A stretch of 64,000 nt of DNA from Thermobifida fusca NBRC 14071 = JCM 3263 (GTDB lineage: Bacteria > Actinomycetota > Actinomycetes > Streptosporangiales > Streptosporangiaceae). The notes beneath the pieces are model-generated. The model did no database searches. It worked only from the letters and a program-made list of their open reading frames with translations, and had not been told where the DNA came from. The translations under genes were made by a program, and so were the position numbers. The stretch covers positions 62,001 through 126,000 of the forward strand of contig NZ_BCWB01000033.1 of the NCBI RefSeq assembly GCF_001592045.1, read 5' to 3'. Each line of letters opens with the position of its first letter. Within the stretch, counting starts at the first letter, position 1. Positions 51,546-60,186 of the stretch are shown here, piece by piece.

Positions 51546-51883
51546 CTTATGCCGGGCATCAGGGTGCTTTGTCCGGTATGGCGCTATTTTCCGGGCCCTG
51601 GACCGCCCTTTTAGTTGGGCGTCCGATATTCTGTCTTCCTAGCAGATAGCGTTGCGTGCCTGCTGGGCGACGGACCACGAGAACCGCCCGCGGCGCGAAC
51701 GGTGTGCCACTACCTCACCCAGGACGTTGGCACTGCGGACCGGTCAGGTGATCCCACCGGAGGCGTTGTCACGCCGGACCCGGCCCCACTCCTCAAGCCC
51801 GGGAGTCCGGCTTCTCCACGCTCACCCATCGGGGCGTATGCCTGAACCCGATGGGTTCCCGGATCAGGAATCGAGGACTGACC

Positions 51884-51979
51884 ATGGACGAAACCACGAC
51901 TGCTGAAGCCAACGAGGCACGCGAAGCCGTGCAGCGCGCCCTGGACCGTCGGGACAACGGCGGCCCCACCGGCCACTGA
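51884..51979 (+). CDS. Small ORF of 31 residues, function unknown
   Basis: An ATG frame with GAGGA six bases upstream, starting MDETTTAEANEAREAVQRAL and ending GGPTGH. The middle is a likely amphipathic helix rich in Glu, Ala and Arg. It stands alone between serA and leuB. It is not a recognised leader peptide (no branched-chain or other repeated regulatory codons). It may be a small protein or a chance frame. Confidence 0.35.
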   Translation: MDETTTAEANEAREAVQRALDRRDNGGPTGH

Positions 51980-52072
51980 GGGCCCGGTCCGTGCGCGGCC
52001 GACTCCCACTGGGCGGCGCGCCCTCCACCCGGGGGAAGGGTGCTGACCTCACCGACAACCCGCCTGCTTCGG

Positions 52073-52078
52073 TACTCT
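52073..52078 (+). promoter_or_regulatory. Probable -10 element of leuB
   Basis: TACTCT fits the actinobacterial TAnnnT pattern and places the transcript start about 15-20 bp before the TCTCA-N5-TGAGA repeat. No clear -35 is seen. Confidence 0.35.
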
Positions 52079-52101
52079 TGTCTCATCCCTGTTGTCGCTC
52101 G

Positions 52102-52116
52102 TCTCAACTCATGAGA
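52102..52116. promoter_or_regulatory. Inverted repeat TCTCA-ACTCA-TGAGA upstream of leuB
   Basis: This perfect 5-5-5 inverted repeat (6-5-6 with flanking G and C) has the same arms and spacing as the one upstream of ilvB. It lies downstream of the presumed -10, where a bound protein would repress. Confidence 0.6.
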
Positions 52117-52203
52117 CACCGGGTCGCGTGTCCGCCGCTGGGAACCCGGCGTGTCGGCCGCACCGTGAAGACACCATCAGACTGAAGGCAGGCAAGGCTC
52201 CCT

Positions 52204-53268
52204 ATGTCCGCTCGTACTGTGAAGCTGGCCGTGATCCCCGGTGACGGCATCGGGCCCGAAGTCGTTGCCGAAGGGCTCAAGGTCCTCTCCGCCGTCGCCC
52301 CCCGGCACGGACTCACCCTCGACACCACCGAGTACGAGTTGGGTGCCCAACGGTGGCATGCCACCGGTGAGGTCCTGCCGGACGCGGTCGAGGAGGAGCT
52401 GCGCCAGCACGACGCCATCCTCCTTGGAGCGGTCGGCGACCCCACGGTGCCCAGTGGAGTCCTGGAGCGTGGCCTGTTGCTGCGGTTGCGCTTCAACTTC
52501 TCGCACTACGTCAACCTGCGGCCGGTCCGGCTCTACCCGGGGGTGACCACCCCGCTGGCCGGTGTCGCACCCGAAGACATCGACATGCTGGTCGTGCGCG
52601 AGGGAACTGAGGGCCCCTACGCCGGCATGGGAGGCGTGCTGCGCAAGGGCACCCCCCACGAGATCGCCACCCAGGACAGCGTCAACACTCGTCTCGGTGT
52701 GGAACGCGTCGTCCGCTACGCCTTCGCCAAAGCCGCTGAGCGTCCCTGTCACAAGCTCACCCTGGTCCACAAGGACAACGTGCTGACCTACGCCGGCGAA
52801 CTGTGGCAGCGCGTGGTCCGCGAGGTCGGCGCCGAATACCCCCAGGTCGAAGTCGACTACCTGCACGTCGACGCAGCCACCATGTTCTTCGTGACCCAGC
52901 CGCGGCGCTTTGACGTGGTGGTCACCGACAACCTCTTCGGCGACATCATCACCGACCTCGGCGCGGCCGTGGCCGGCGGTATCGGCCTGGCCGCTAGTGG
53001 CAACATCAACCCCGAGGGCGACTTCCCCAGCATGTTCGAGCCGGTGCACGGATCCGCACCCGACATCGCAGGACAGGGCAAGGCTGACCCCACGGCGACC
53101 ATCCTGTCTGTCTCCCTCATGCTGGAACACCTGGGCTACGCCGACGCAGCAGCACAAATCGACCAGGCGGTAGCCGAGGACCTGCAGGAACGTGCTAAGA
53201 ACGGTGGAGTCCGCTCCACCACCCAGATTGGCGACGACATCGCTCAGCGAGTAGCGGAGCAGGGCTAG
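52204..53268 (+). CDS. leuB: 3-isopropylmalate dehydrogenase
   Basis: A 354-residue NAD-dependent enzyme of leucine synthesis in the isocitrate/isopropylmalate dehydrogenase family. The catalytic and substrate segments [40 protein letters not shown] and [19 protein letters not shown] are present. It is the shorter actinobacterial form. The start is ATG 52204. A strong hairpin follows, so it is probably monocistronic. leuA and leuCD are not in the window. Confidence 0.95.
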   Translation: MSARTVKLAVIPGDGIGPEVVAEGLKVLSAVAPRHGLTLDTTEYELGAQRWHATGEVLPDAVEEELRQHDAILLGAVGDPTVPSGVLERGLLLRLRFNFSHYVNLRPVRLYPGVTTPLAGVAPEDIDMLVVREGTEGPYAGMGGVLRKGTPHEIATQDSVNTRLGVERVVRYAFAKAAERPCHKLTLVHKDNVLTYAGELWQRVVREVGAEYPQVEVDYLHVDAATMFFVTQPRRFDVVVTDNLFGDIITDLGAAVAGGIGLAASGNINPEGDFPSMFEPVHGSAPDIAGQGKADPTATILSVSLMLEHLGYADAAAQIDQAVAEDLQERAKNGGVRSTTQIGDDIAQRVAEQG

Positions 53269-53333
53269 GCGGACACCACCGCTCATGCCCTGCTGTTCAC
53301 GCGCGGCGCGGCTGAGCACCAGTACCCCTTGAT

Positions 53334-53364
53334 GCGACGGGCGCGCCCAGGGCGCGCCCGTCGC
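53334..53364 (+). terminator. Terminator of leuB
   Basis: GCGACGGGCGCGCC (53334-53347) and GGCGCGCCCGTCGC (53351-53364) form a perfect 14-bp stem with a 3-nt loop. Confidence 0.75.
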
Positions 53365-53477
53365 CGTGTCCACGGTTTTGGGTCTGGCTCTGGCTCCGGG
53401 TGCGTCGTTTCCGTCACACTAGAGTCCTCGGGACGGCAGCGTCGCCGTTCCGACGTATCCGAGAGGATCGGCAGCAC

Positions 53478-54599
53478 ATGAGCAACGGCACCACCACAAG
53501 CGGGTTGACGTTCGATATTCGACTCTCCACCGAGCGGAAGACCCCGCAGGAGCGAGAGGCGATCCTGGAAAACCCCGGGTTCGGCAAAGTGTTCACCGAC
53601 CACATGGTGACCATCCGCTACACCGCAGACCGCGGCTGGCACGATGCCCGACTCGAGCCCTACGGGCCGCTGTCGCTGGACCCGGCCACCTCAGTCCTGC
53701 ACTACGCCCAGGAGATCTTCGAAGGGCTCAAAGCGTACCGCCACCCCGACGGCAGCATCGCCTGCTTCCGGCCGGAAGCCAACGCCGCACGGTTCAACTC
53801 CAGTGCGAAGCGCATGGCGATGCCGGAACTTCCCGAAGAACTGTTCCTGGGGGCGATCGACACCCTGCTCACCTACGACGGCGACTGGGTCCCCACCCAG
53901 GCTGACACCAGCCTGTACCTGCGCCCCTTCATGATCTCCACCGACGTCGGCCTGGGCGTCAACAGCCCGTCCAGCAGCTACCTGTTCGTGCTGATCGCTT
54001 CCCCGTCCGGCGGCTACTTCGCCAACGGGGTCAAACCGGTCACCGTGTGGCTGTGCGAGGACTACACGCGGGCTGCGCCCGGCGGAACCGGTGCGGCCAA
54101 GTTCGGCGGCAACTACGCGGCCAGCTTCCTGGCCCAGGCCCAAGCCGTCGAACAGGGCTGCGACCAGGTCGTCTGGCTGGACGCAGTGGAACACCGCTGG
54201 GTGGAGGAGATGGGCGGCATGAACCTCTTCTTCGTCTTCGGTTCCGGAGAGAACGCCCGCCTCCTCACCCCTGAACTGACCGGCACCCTCCTGCCCGGCA
54301 TCACCCGTGACTCGCTGCTGAAGCTCGCCCCCGACCTCGGCTACCCGGTGGAAGAGGGGCGGATTTCTACCGACGAGTGGCGGGAGGCCGCGGCCAGTGG
54401 AGAGCTCACCGAGGTGTTCGCCTGCGGTACTGCCGCCGTCATTACCCCCGTCTCGCACGTGAAGAGTCGGCAGGGCGAGTTCCAGATCGGTGACGGCACC
54501 CCCGGCCCCATCACCATGCGCCTGCGGGAGGAGCTCGTCGGCCTGCAGTACGGCACCCGCCCCGACTCCCACGGCTGGATCCGCAAGTTCGGCCGCTAA
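53478..54599 (+). CDS. ilvE: Branched-chain amino acid aminotransferase
   Basis: A 373-residue class IV PLP aminotransferase, the last step to Val, Leu and Ile. The PLP lysine is Lys208 in [34 protein letters not shown] and [12 protein letters not shown] are typical of the longer type II bacterial form. The start is ATG 53478. A strong hairpin follows. Confidence 0.95.
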   Translation: MSNGTTTSGLTFDIRLSTERKTPQEREAILENPGFGKVFTDHMVTIRYTADRGWHDARLEPYGPLSLDPATSVLHYAQEIFEGLKAYRHPDGSIACFRPEANAARFNSSAKRMAMPELPEELFLGAIDTLLTYDGDWVPTQADTSLYLRPFMISTDVGLGVNSPSSSYLFVLIASPSGGYFANGVKPVTVWLCEDYTRAAPGGTGAAKFGGNYAASFLAQAQAVEQGCDQVVWLDAVEHRWVEEMGGMNLFFVFGSGENARLLTPELTGTLLPGITRDSLLKLAPDLGYPVEEGRISTDEWREAAASGELTEVFACGTAAVITPVSHVKSRQGEFQIGDGTPGPITMRLREELVGLQYGTRPDSHGWIRKFGR

Positions 54600-54651
54600 T
54601 GGGCGCGGGTGAGCGAACCGGCCATAAGCCCAGCACACCGGTGTGACGATC

Positions 54652-54690
54652 CTGGGGTTTCCCGAGCTACCCCCGCTCGGGAAACCCCAG
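54652..54690 (+). terminator. Terminator of ilvE
   Basis: CTGGGGTTTCCCGAGC (54652-54667) and GCTCGGGAAACCCCAG (54675-54690) form a perfect 16-bp stem with a 7-nt loop. Confidence 0.8.
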
Positions 54691-54703
54691 GTGCATGTGG
54701 GGC

Positions 54704-54717
54704 CTGGGTGCACCCAG
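54704..54717. promoter_or_regulatory. 14-bp palindrome CTGGGTGCACCCAG
   Basis: This perfect palindrome lies 27 bp before the cimA leader peptide start, where the leader promoter should be. It is a possible operator; no regulator family is assigned. Confidence 0.4.
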
Positions 54718-54744
54718 AGAACAAGATGTGGCACACTTGGTGCT

Positions 54745-54786
54745 ATGCCGCCTCAGGCGATCATTATCGTGAGGCGCGCTGGCTGA
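54745..54786 (+). CDS. cimA leader peptide (attenuator peptide)
   Basis: A 13-codon frame reading MPPQAIIIVRRAG with three consecutive Ile codons and one Val. Its stop lies just past the left arm of a 10-bp hairpin (GCGCGCTGGC 54774-54783 with GCCAGCGCGC 54797-54806), which abuts a terminator. The Ile-rich codons indicate attenuation by charged tRNA-Ile. Confidence 0.85.
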   Translation: MPPQAIIIVRRAG

Positions 54787-54806
54787 AACGGACCCCGCCA
54801 GCGCGC

Positions 54807-54838
54807 AGACCTCTCGTGTCCACGAGAGGTCTTTTTTG
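54807..54838 (+). terminator. Attenuator terminator of cimA
   Basis: AGACCTCTCGTG (54807-54818) and CACGAGAGGTCT (54821-54832) form a perfect 12-bp stem followed by a T-rich tract, 62 bp before the cimA start. Confidence 0.9.
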
Positions 54839-54893
54839 TTGGCGGGAGCGGGTCGGCCACCAGGTGACACAGACCAGACCCGGGAGTTCCCAC

Positions 54894-56477
54894 ATGCTGG
54901 ACGACAGTTTCCACGTATTCGACACGACCCTGCGTGACGGCGCTCAGCGCGAAGGCATCAACTTCACCGTCGCCGACAAACTTGCGGTCGCGAAGCTGCT
55001 CGACGAGTTCGGTGTGGGTTTCATCGAGGGCGGCTGGCCCGGCGCGAATCCGAAGGACACAGAATTCTTCCGACGGGCCCAAACAGAACTGTCCCTCAAA
55101 CATGCGCAGCTCACCGCGTTCGGCTCGACCCGGCGGGCGGGAACCACGGCTGCGAAGGACCCCCAGGTGCTCGCGTTGCGCGACTCCGGGGCGCCCGTCG
55201 TCACCCTCGTGGCGAAGAGCGACGACCGGCACGTCGAACTGGCGCTGCGCACCACGCTCGAGGAGAACCTCGAGATGATCGCGGACACGGTCTCCTTCCT
55301 GCTGGGCCAGGGACAGCGCGTCTTCGTTGACTGCGAGCACTTCTTTGACGGGTACCGGCACAACCCCGAATACGCACTCCGTGTGGTGCGCACCGCGGCC
55401 GAGGCGGGGGCCTCCGTGGTGGTGCTGTGCGACACCAACGGCGGCATGCTGCCGTCCGACGTCTTCCAGATCGTCAGCGAAGTCCGCGAAGCCACCGGGG
55501 CCCGGCTGGGCATCCACGCCCAGGACGACTCGGGGTGCGCCGTGGCCAACACGCTGGCCGCGGTCGACGCGGGCGCCACCCACGTCCAGTGCACCGCCAA
55601 CGGGTACGGGGAGCGGGTCGGCAACGCCAACCTGTTCTCGGTCGTCCCCGCCTTGGTGCTCAAACGCGGCCGCAATGTGCTGCCCGAAGGCTGCCTGCGC
55701 GAGATGACCCGGGTGTCCCAGGCTATCGCCGAGATCGCGAACATCGCTCCAGCCACCCACCAGCCCTACGTCGGCATCTCCGCCTTCGCCCACAAGGCCG
55801 GGCTGCACGCTTCTGCGATCAAGGTGGACCCGGACCTCTACCAGCACATCGACCCGGCGCTGGTCGGCAACGACATGCGCATGCTGGTCTCCGACATGGC
55901 CGGGCGGGCCTCGGTGGAGCTGAAGGCGAAAGAGCTCGGCGTGGACTTGTCCGGCGACCGCGAGACCCTGGGCCGGATCGTGGAGCGGGTCAAGGACATG
56001 GAGATGGCCGGGTACAGCTTCGAAGCGGCCGACGCCTCCTTGGAGCTGCTGCTGCGCGAAGAGATCGGCCAGCCGGTGCGGTACTTCGAAGTGGAGTCGT
56101 GGCGCACTATCTCCGAGCGGCGCCCCGACGGGTCCAGCGCCAGCGAGGCCACGGTGAAGCTCTACGTCAAGGGTGAGCGGGTGGTGGCAACCGGGGAAGG
56201 CAACGGTCCGGTCAACGCCCTGGACCGGGCACTGCGCTCGGCGCTGGAGAGCGTCTACCCCGACCTGGCCACGATGGAACTAGTCGACTACAAGGTCCGC
56301 ATCCTGGAGGGCACGTCCGGAACGGACGCGGTCACCCGGGTGCTCATCGACTGCAGTGACGGGCAGGGCGAGTGGACGACGGTCGGAGTGGGTGAGAACG
56401 TCATCGAGGCGTCGTGGACGGCGCTGGAGCAGGCCCTCACCTACGGGCTGCTGCGCCGCGGCTACACCCAGCAGTGA
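54894..56477 (+). CDS. cimA: (R)-citramalate synthase-type LeuA homologue
   Basis: A 527-residue HMG-CoA-lyase-like enzyme of the LeuA superfamily. DTTLRDGAQREGINFT opens the barrel; CDTNGGMLPSDV, IHAQDDSGCAVAN, QCTANGYGERVGN and AHKAGLHASAIKV are family motifs; a C-terminal LeuA dimer regulatory domain follows. The length and the GAQREG variant fit the CimA group, which joins pyruvate and acetyl-CoA into citramalate for isoleucine synthesis, better than 2-isopropylmalate synthase. The Ile-rich leader peptide upstream supports this. It is often annotated leuA or homocitrate synthase-like. ATG 54894 follows GGGAG at 7 nt. Confidence 0.85.
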   Translation: MLDDSFHVFDTTLRDGAQREGINFTVADKLAVAKLLDEFGVGFIEGGWPGANPKDTEFFRRAQTELSLKHAQLTAFGSTRRAGTTAAKDPQVLALRDSGAPVVTLVAKSDDRHVELALRTTLEENLEMIADTVSFLLGQGQRVFVDCEHFFDGYRHNPEYALRVVRTAAEAGASVVVLCDTNGGMLPSDVFQIVSEVREATGARLGIHAQDDSGCAVANTLAAVDAGATHVQCTANGYGERVGNANLFSVVPALVLKRGRNVLPEGCLREMTRVSQAIAEIANIAPATHQPYVGISAFAHKAGLHASAIKVDPDLYQHIDPALVGNDMRMLVSDMAGRASVELKAKELGVDLSGDRETLGRIVERVKDMEMAGYSFEAADASLELLLREEIGQPVRYFEVESWRTISERRPDGSSASEATVKLYVKGERVVATGEGNGPVNALDRALRSALESVYPDLATMELVDYKVRILEGTSGTDAVTRVLIDCSDGQGEWTTVGVGENVIEASWTALEQALTYGLLRRGYTQQ

Positions 56478-56483
56478 CGTGGC

Positions 56484-56516
56484 GGGCAGCCGGGACAGGG
56501 CGCTGCCCGGCTGCCC
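56484..56516 (+). terminator. Terminator of cimA
   Basis: GGGCAGCCGGG (56484-56494) and CCCGGCTGCCC (56506-56516) form a perfect 11-bp stem, followed by TTGC. Confidence 0.75.
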
Positions 56517-56530
56517 TTGCCGCGCGGGCG

Positions 56531-56552
56531 GCCCCTGACCCTGGTCAGGGGC
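56531..56552. terminator. Hairpin at the convergent gene ends
   Basis: GCCCCTGACC (56531-56540) and GGTCAGGGGC (56543-56552) pair perfectly. The right arm contains the stop codon of the minus-strand metalloprotease gene. Confidence 0.55.
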
Positions 56553-57324
56553 TCACCCACCCGTTCTTCTCACACCCCTGCAGCCCGAACGTCTGCTGCT
56601 GCATGACTGGCGCGGGTTCCCCGGGGGCAGGGCAGTCCACGTGGCCGTAGCCGAGCGCGTGGCCGACTTCGTGGTTGATGACGTAGGCGCGGTAGGTCTC
56701 CAGGTCGCCGTCGAAGTGCGGCACGCCGGACACCCAGCGGTTCTGGTTGATCATCGCGCGTTCCCCGGAGAAGCAGGAGACGTAGCCGTTGGTCTGCAGT
56801 GGCGCGCACTGCTGGTCTACGGTCTCGGGGGAGGCGAGGGTGACCCGGAAGTCCACTGGTTCTTCGTCGACCCGCTGGAAGGCCAGCGTGCCGTCGTGGG
56901 TCCAGCTTCGGGGGTCGCTGAGCACGTGCTCGACCGCTGCAGCGAAGTCGGCGGGGTCTCCGGGAAGCCCTTCTTCGACCTCCACCAGGTAGCGCAGGAG
57001 CGTGCCTTCGCCGACGACCTCCCCGTCACCTTCGACGACCCGCAGTTCTCCGCTTGCGCTGGGCACCTCTTCGACCACGGAGCGCAGCAGCGGGGGTGCC
57101 GGGGACGGCGAGGGCTCCGGCGTCATGGGAGAACTGCTGCCCTGCGAGGTGGCGGGGACCACGGATGCCGGGTCCGACGGTTCCCACGGGAGCACGTTGG
57201 CCGAGACCATCCCCACGCCTGACAGCGCGACAATCAGCCCCGCGATAGTCCCCACTGGCAGTTGACGCCGTCGATGTCGACCGGTACGGCGTGGTCGTCC
57301 TGCCTTCTGCGCAGTCATGGACAC
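56545..57324 (-). CDS. Membrane-anchored DUF3152 zinc metalloprotease-like protein
   Basis: A 259-residue protein. An Arg-rich N terminus and one hydrophobic helix (TIAGLIVALSGVGMVSANVL) suggest a signal anchor, followed by a Ser/Pro-rich linker. The C-terminal domain has the extended zinc motif HEVGHALGYGHVDCP, of metzincin type, matching DUF3152 proteins of actinobacteria. Cys residues in the domain suggest disulfides, consistent with action outside the cell. GTG 57324 is six bases after GAAAGG; ATG 57318 is also possible. The substrate is unknown. Confidence 0.75.
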   Translation of the reverse strand: MSMTAQKAGRPRRTGRHRRRQLPVGTIAGLIVALSGVGMVSANVLPWEPSDPASVVPATSQGSSSPMTPEPSPSPAPPLLRSVVEEVPSASGELRVVEGDGEVVGEGTLLRYLVEVEEGLPGDPADFAAAVEHVLSDPRSWTHDGTLAFQRVDEEPVDFRVTLASPETVDQQCAPLQTNGYVSCFSGERAMINQNRWVSGVPHFDGDLETYRAYVINHEVGHALGYGHVDCPAPGEPAPVMQQQTFGLQGCEKNGWVSP

Positions 57325-57444
57325 GATCGGCCTTTCTCAAGAATCGCAAATTCCATCATTGCAGATCAAAAGGGGTGCGGGGGAGAAGAAAAGGGATGAA
57401 GGGGGTGGGCGGCCCCCGGTGAAGAACCGAGGGCCGCACCGGGA

Positions 57445-57783
57445 TCAGTCCTGGGCCTGGACGTGCTGGACGACTTCGAAGGACCAGAGTTCACTCGCGG
57501 ACGCGGCCGGGCCGCCCTGGCTGCTGCGGCGGGAGTCTTCAGAGGCCTGGGCGTGTCCGCGCTGGAAGGCCTCGCTGTTCAGCCAGTTCTGGTAGTCCTC
57601 TTCGGAGCGCCAGCGCGTGTAGACGATGTACTTGTCGGTCCCGTCGACGGGACGCAGCAGTTGGAACTCCTCAAAGCCGGGCTGGTTCTCCACGAGGCCT
57701 GCGCGCTTGGCGAAACGCTCCTCCAGGGTGGCGCCGGCACCGGGAGGAACCGTCAGCACATTGAATTTCACCACACTGGCCAT
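57445..57783 (-). CDS. MhuD-like heme-degrading monooxygenase (ABM fold)
   Basis: A 112-residue dimeric alpha-beta barrel protein closely resembling mycobacterial MhuD: VVKFNVLTVPPGAGATLEERF, AKRAGLVENQPGFEEFQLLRPV and YTRWRSEEDYQNWL. The MhuD active-site set Asn, Trp and His appears as Asn8, Trp67 and His77, with one extra residue between Trp and His. Expected role: oxygen-dependent heme opening to free iron. The start is ATG 57783 with GAGAGG upstream. A half iron-box lies upstream. Confidence 0.8.
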   Translation of the reverse strand: MASVVKFNVLTVPPGAGATLEERFAKRAGLVENQPGFEEFQLLRPVDGTDKYIVYTRWRSEEDYQNWLNSEAFQRGHAQASEDSRRSSQGGPAASASELWSFEVVQHVQAQD

Positions 57784-57845
57784 GGTGATACCTCTCGTTG
57801 ATGGTGGGTTGGGTTCCGGCCCACGAAGCCATAGGCCGGACTGCG

Positions 57846-57856
57846 GCCCAACCTAA
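57846..57856 (-). promoter_or_regulatory. Possible iron-box half site upstream of the MhuD-like gene
   Basis: On the minus strand TTAGGTTGGGC matches the left half of the actinobacterial iron box at 10 of 11 positions. The right half is not conserved. It lies 63 bp before the start of a presumed iron-acquisition gene. Confidence 0.3.
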
Positions 57857-57942
57857 TGCAGGGATGGGAGAGGACCGTTTCGGGGCAGTCTTTCTCGGCG
57901 TTTCCGGGTGCTAGGGCGACGTGACCGACATCGCCGGAATAG

Positions 57943-57980
57943 GCCGACCCGTGCCCCTTGCGGCTGGGGCACGGGTCGGC
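57943..57980. terminator. 15-bp hairpin between cel6B and the MhuD-like gene
   Basis: GCCGACCCGTGCCCC (57943-57957) and GGGGCACGGGTCGGC (57966-57980) pair perfectly with an 8-nt loop. With the next hairpin it doubles the barrier after cel6B. Confidence 0.65.
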
Positions 57981-57987
57981 ATAAAAG

Positions 57988-58020
57988 CGGCGCCCGCCCA
58001 CGGGGAGTGGACGGGCGCCG
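57988..58020 (-). terminator. Terminator of cel6B
   Basis: CGGCGCCCG (57988-57996) pairs with CGGGCGCCG (58012-58020), with CCAC/GTGG inside. Read on the minus strand it is followed by CTTTTATG, a fair U-tract. Confidence 0.8.
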
Positions 58021-58083
58021 TCTCCGGCTAGGAGGTGCTGATCAGTTCCTCGTCGAGGTTGTCAGCCGTTGCCTCACTCCGCT

Positions 58084-59874
58084 TTACAGAGGCGGGTAGG
58101 CGTTGGCCAGCAGCTCGCGGAACTGGGCAGAGAACCAGTGGCCGGAGATGGGGGCGTTGGGCAGCGCACCCGAGGGGTTGTTGCCGTTGCGGGCGTTGCC
58201 CTGGTAGGTCGGGTCGCACATGCGGTCGAAGCCCTTGCCCTCGTTGTTCGGGATCTCCTCGCTGGCGCCGTCGGACTCACCCGGGGGCTTCACCCAGACG
58301 TAGGCGTCAACACCGGGAGCCGGGTTGACCGTGGGCCGCTCGCCGAGGCCCGCACCGGCCTGGTTGCACCAGTTACCGGGGTGGATACGGCGGTCGATAC
58401 GGCTCTCGTCAACGTAGGTGTTGAGGTCGGTGGAGGAGCTCGGTCCGGTCGGACGGTCCGGGCCACCCCAGCCGTTGCGGGAGGTGTCGATGAGCATACC
58501 GATGTCGGACCGGAAGCCCTTGGCGATCAGGGCCTGACGCAGGTCCTGGACGAAGGAGAGCTCGTCGACGTACTGGTTCCAGTCAACCCACTTGGACTGG
58601 CGGATGAGCTGGCCGTTAACGGTGCCGTTGACGTCCAGGTACGGCTCCACAGTGGCCGAGTAGTTGGCCGTGTTGGAGATGAAGCCGTGCACGTAGTCCA
58701 CGGTGGAGCCGGAGGCGTTGGCGGCCTCGTAGAAGATGTCCACCGAGGGGCCGAAGTTGGAGTCCCAGCCGATCCAGCCGTGGTGGGCGGCGTCGATGTA
58801 GTTGTAGACGTTCGGGATCTCGCCCAGCTTGCGGAGGGCGTAGCCGACACCGTTGACGTAGCCGCCGTTCTGCTTCATGTAGGCGCAGAGCTCGGTGCCG
58901 CCGCTCCCGCCCACGTTGGTGACGAGGTTGGGCAGGGAGTCGATCTCGATGATGGCGACGATCCGCAGGTTCTCGTAGTCTGCGAAGTCCCACATGATGT
59001 CGGCGATCGGGTCGATGTACTCGCTCTTGTAGCGGTCGAGTTCATCGGGACCCAGCTCACCGTTGGAGGCCAGCGCGGCGCAGTCGCGGCCGGGCAGGTT
59101 GTAGATGACGACCTGGATGGTCAGCGGGTCGCCACCGGACTGGCGGACGGCCTCCTCCAGGTGGTCGCGCAGACCCATGGAGCCGGTGGTCGGGCTGTCG
59201 TTGCCCTCGATGGCGCCGATACGGTCCAGCCAGACAGCGGTGGACTCGTTGGCGACCGCGGAACCGCCCGGCTCAGCGGCGGCCTTGGCCGACCAGACCG
59301 GGTTCACGTACAGCTTGGCGCCCTCGAACGGGTTGTCGACCTTCTCGCCGGGGTTGGTGGGCGGGTTGGTCGGGCCGCCCGGCTCATCCGGGTCTGTGGG
59401 GCTGGGGGAAGGGCTGGGGGAGGGGCTGGGCTCGGGGTCGGGGTCGTCCGAGCCGTCGCAGGTAACCCCGTTCAGCTTGAAGGAGGAGGGGATGTCGTTG
59501 CTGCCCGAGTAGGAGCCGTTGAACCCGAACTCAACCGTTCCGTTGGCCGGGATGGAGGCGTTGTACGGGGCGTTGCTGACCGACACGTGCTGCCCGGACT
59601 GGGTGTAGGTCCCGTTCCACAGGTTGGTCACCTGCTGGTTGCCGGGGAAGTCCCACTCCAGGGTCCAGCCGTTGATCGCACTGCCGAGGTTGGTGATGGT
59701 GACGTTGGCGGTGAACCCGGTACCCCAGGAGTTGACCGTGTAGTCCACCGAGCAGCCGGCGGCGTTGGCCGGAGCAGCGAACGCCACCATGGAGGCGCCA
59801 AGCGCCAGTCCAGAGGCGGCTGCCAGGCCGCGCCGCATCCACGAACGTCTGTTCGTGGCACGAACTTTACTCAT
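58084..59874 (-). CDS. cel6B: Exocellulase Cel6B (cellobiohydrolase, E3)
   Basis: A 596-residue secreted enzyme that I recognise as T. fusca Cel6B, which releases cellobiose from the non-reducing ends of cellulose. The signal peptide ends at APANA near residue 38. A family 2 cellulose-binding module (about 39-140; AGCSVDYTVNSWGTGFTANV, bracketed by Cys residues) is followed by an acidic PSPSPSP linker and a GH6 catalytic domain (about 180-596). Catalytic-site segments NLPGRDCAALASNG and IVAIIEIDSLPNLV carry the key aspartates. The start is ATG 59874 with AAGGA nine bases upstream. Three CelR-like boxes upstream indicate cellobiose-relieved repression. Confidence 0.97.
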   Translation of the reverse strand: MSKVRATNRRSWMRRGLAAASGLALGASMVAFAAPANAAGCSVDYTVNSWGTGFTANVTITNLGSAINGWTLEWDFPGNQQVTNLWNGTYTQSGQHVSVSNAPYNASIPANGTVEFGFNGSYSGSNDIPSSFKLNGVTCDGSDDPDPEPSPSPSPSPSPTDPDEPGGPTNPPTNPGEKVDNPFEGAKLYVNPVWSAKAAAEPGGSAVANESTAVWLDRIGAIEGNDSPTTGSMGLRDHLEEAVRQSGGDPLTIQVVIYNLPGRDCAALASNGELGPDELDRYKSEYIDPIADIMWDFADYENLRIVAIIEIDSLPNLVTNVGGSGGTELCAYMKQNGGYVNGVGYALRKLGEIPNVYNYIDAAHHGWIGWDSNFGPSVDIFYEAANASGSTVDYVHGFISNTANYSATVEPYLDVNGTVNGQLIRQSKWVDWNQYVDELSFVQDLRQALIAKGFRSDIGMLIDTSRNGWGGPDRPTGPSSSTDLNTYVDESRIDRRIHPGNWCNQAGAGLGERPTVNPAPGVDAYVWVKPPGESDGASEEIPNNEGKGFDRMCDPTYQGNARNGNNPSGALPNAPISGHWFSAQFRELLANAYPPL

Positions 59875-60066
59875 ATCGGTGTCTTCCTTGGTTGGAGGAT
59901 GTTCTCTCGCAAGGGGATGGTCGAGAACCGGACGCTGCAGTGTTCAGCCGACCGGTCGGCGTGGTTGCGCGGACGACGGCCGGGCGCCCCGGAGGGGAGC
60001 GGGGGATGGTGAACACTGCTGCCTCCGTTTGAGCGCTGGGAGAGTGGCGTCGGACGGTTGGTTGTG

Positions 60067-60080
60067 TGGGAGTTCTCCCG
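60067..60080. promoter_or_regulatory. CelR-like box 1, TGGGAGTTCTCCCG
   Basis: This is an imperfect copy of the published T. fusca CelR site TGGGAGCGCTCCCA, with both GGGAG/CTCCC arms kept, 6 bp from box 2. Confidence 0.7.
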
Positions 60081-60085
60081 AAGGC

Positions 60086-60099
60086 TGGGAGCGCTCCCA
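60086..60099. promoter_or_regulatory. CelR box 2, TGGGAGCGCTCCCA
   Basis: This is an exact 14-bp match to the T. fusca CelR operator, about 210 bp before the cel6B start. CelR is a LacI-family repressor released by cellobiose. Confidence 0.95.
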
Positions 60100-60186
60100 C
60101 TTAGGGACTTAAAGCAGGGTCGAAAATGCGTGTCACACGACGAGCCCTACCGTGACGCCATTCACGTCCCAGTGTGACTAGCGGCA

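Larger units (their letters stand above)
51501..52203 (+). other. 703-bp region between serA and leuB
   Basis: The region holds the serA terminator, one small ORF with a good ribosome-binding site (51884..51979) and the leuB promoter-operator. From 51546 to 51880 I see nothing that I can name; open frames there are Arg/Pro-rich and lack coding character. Confidence 0.5.
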
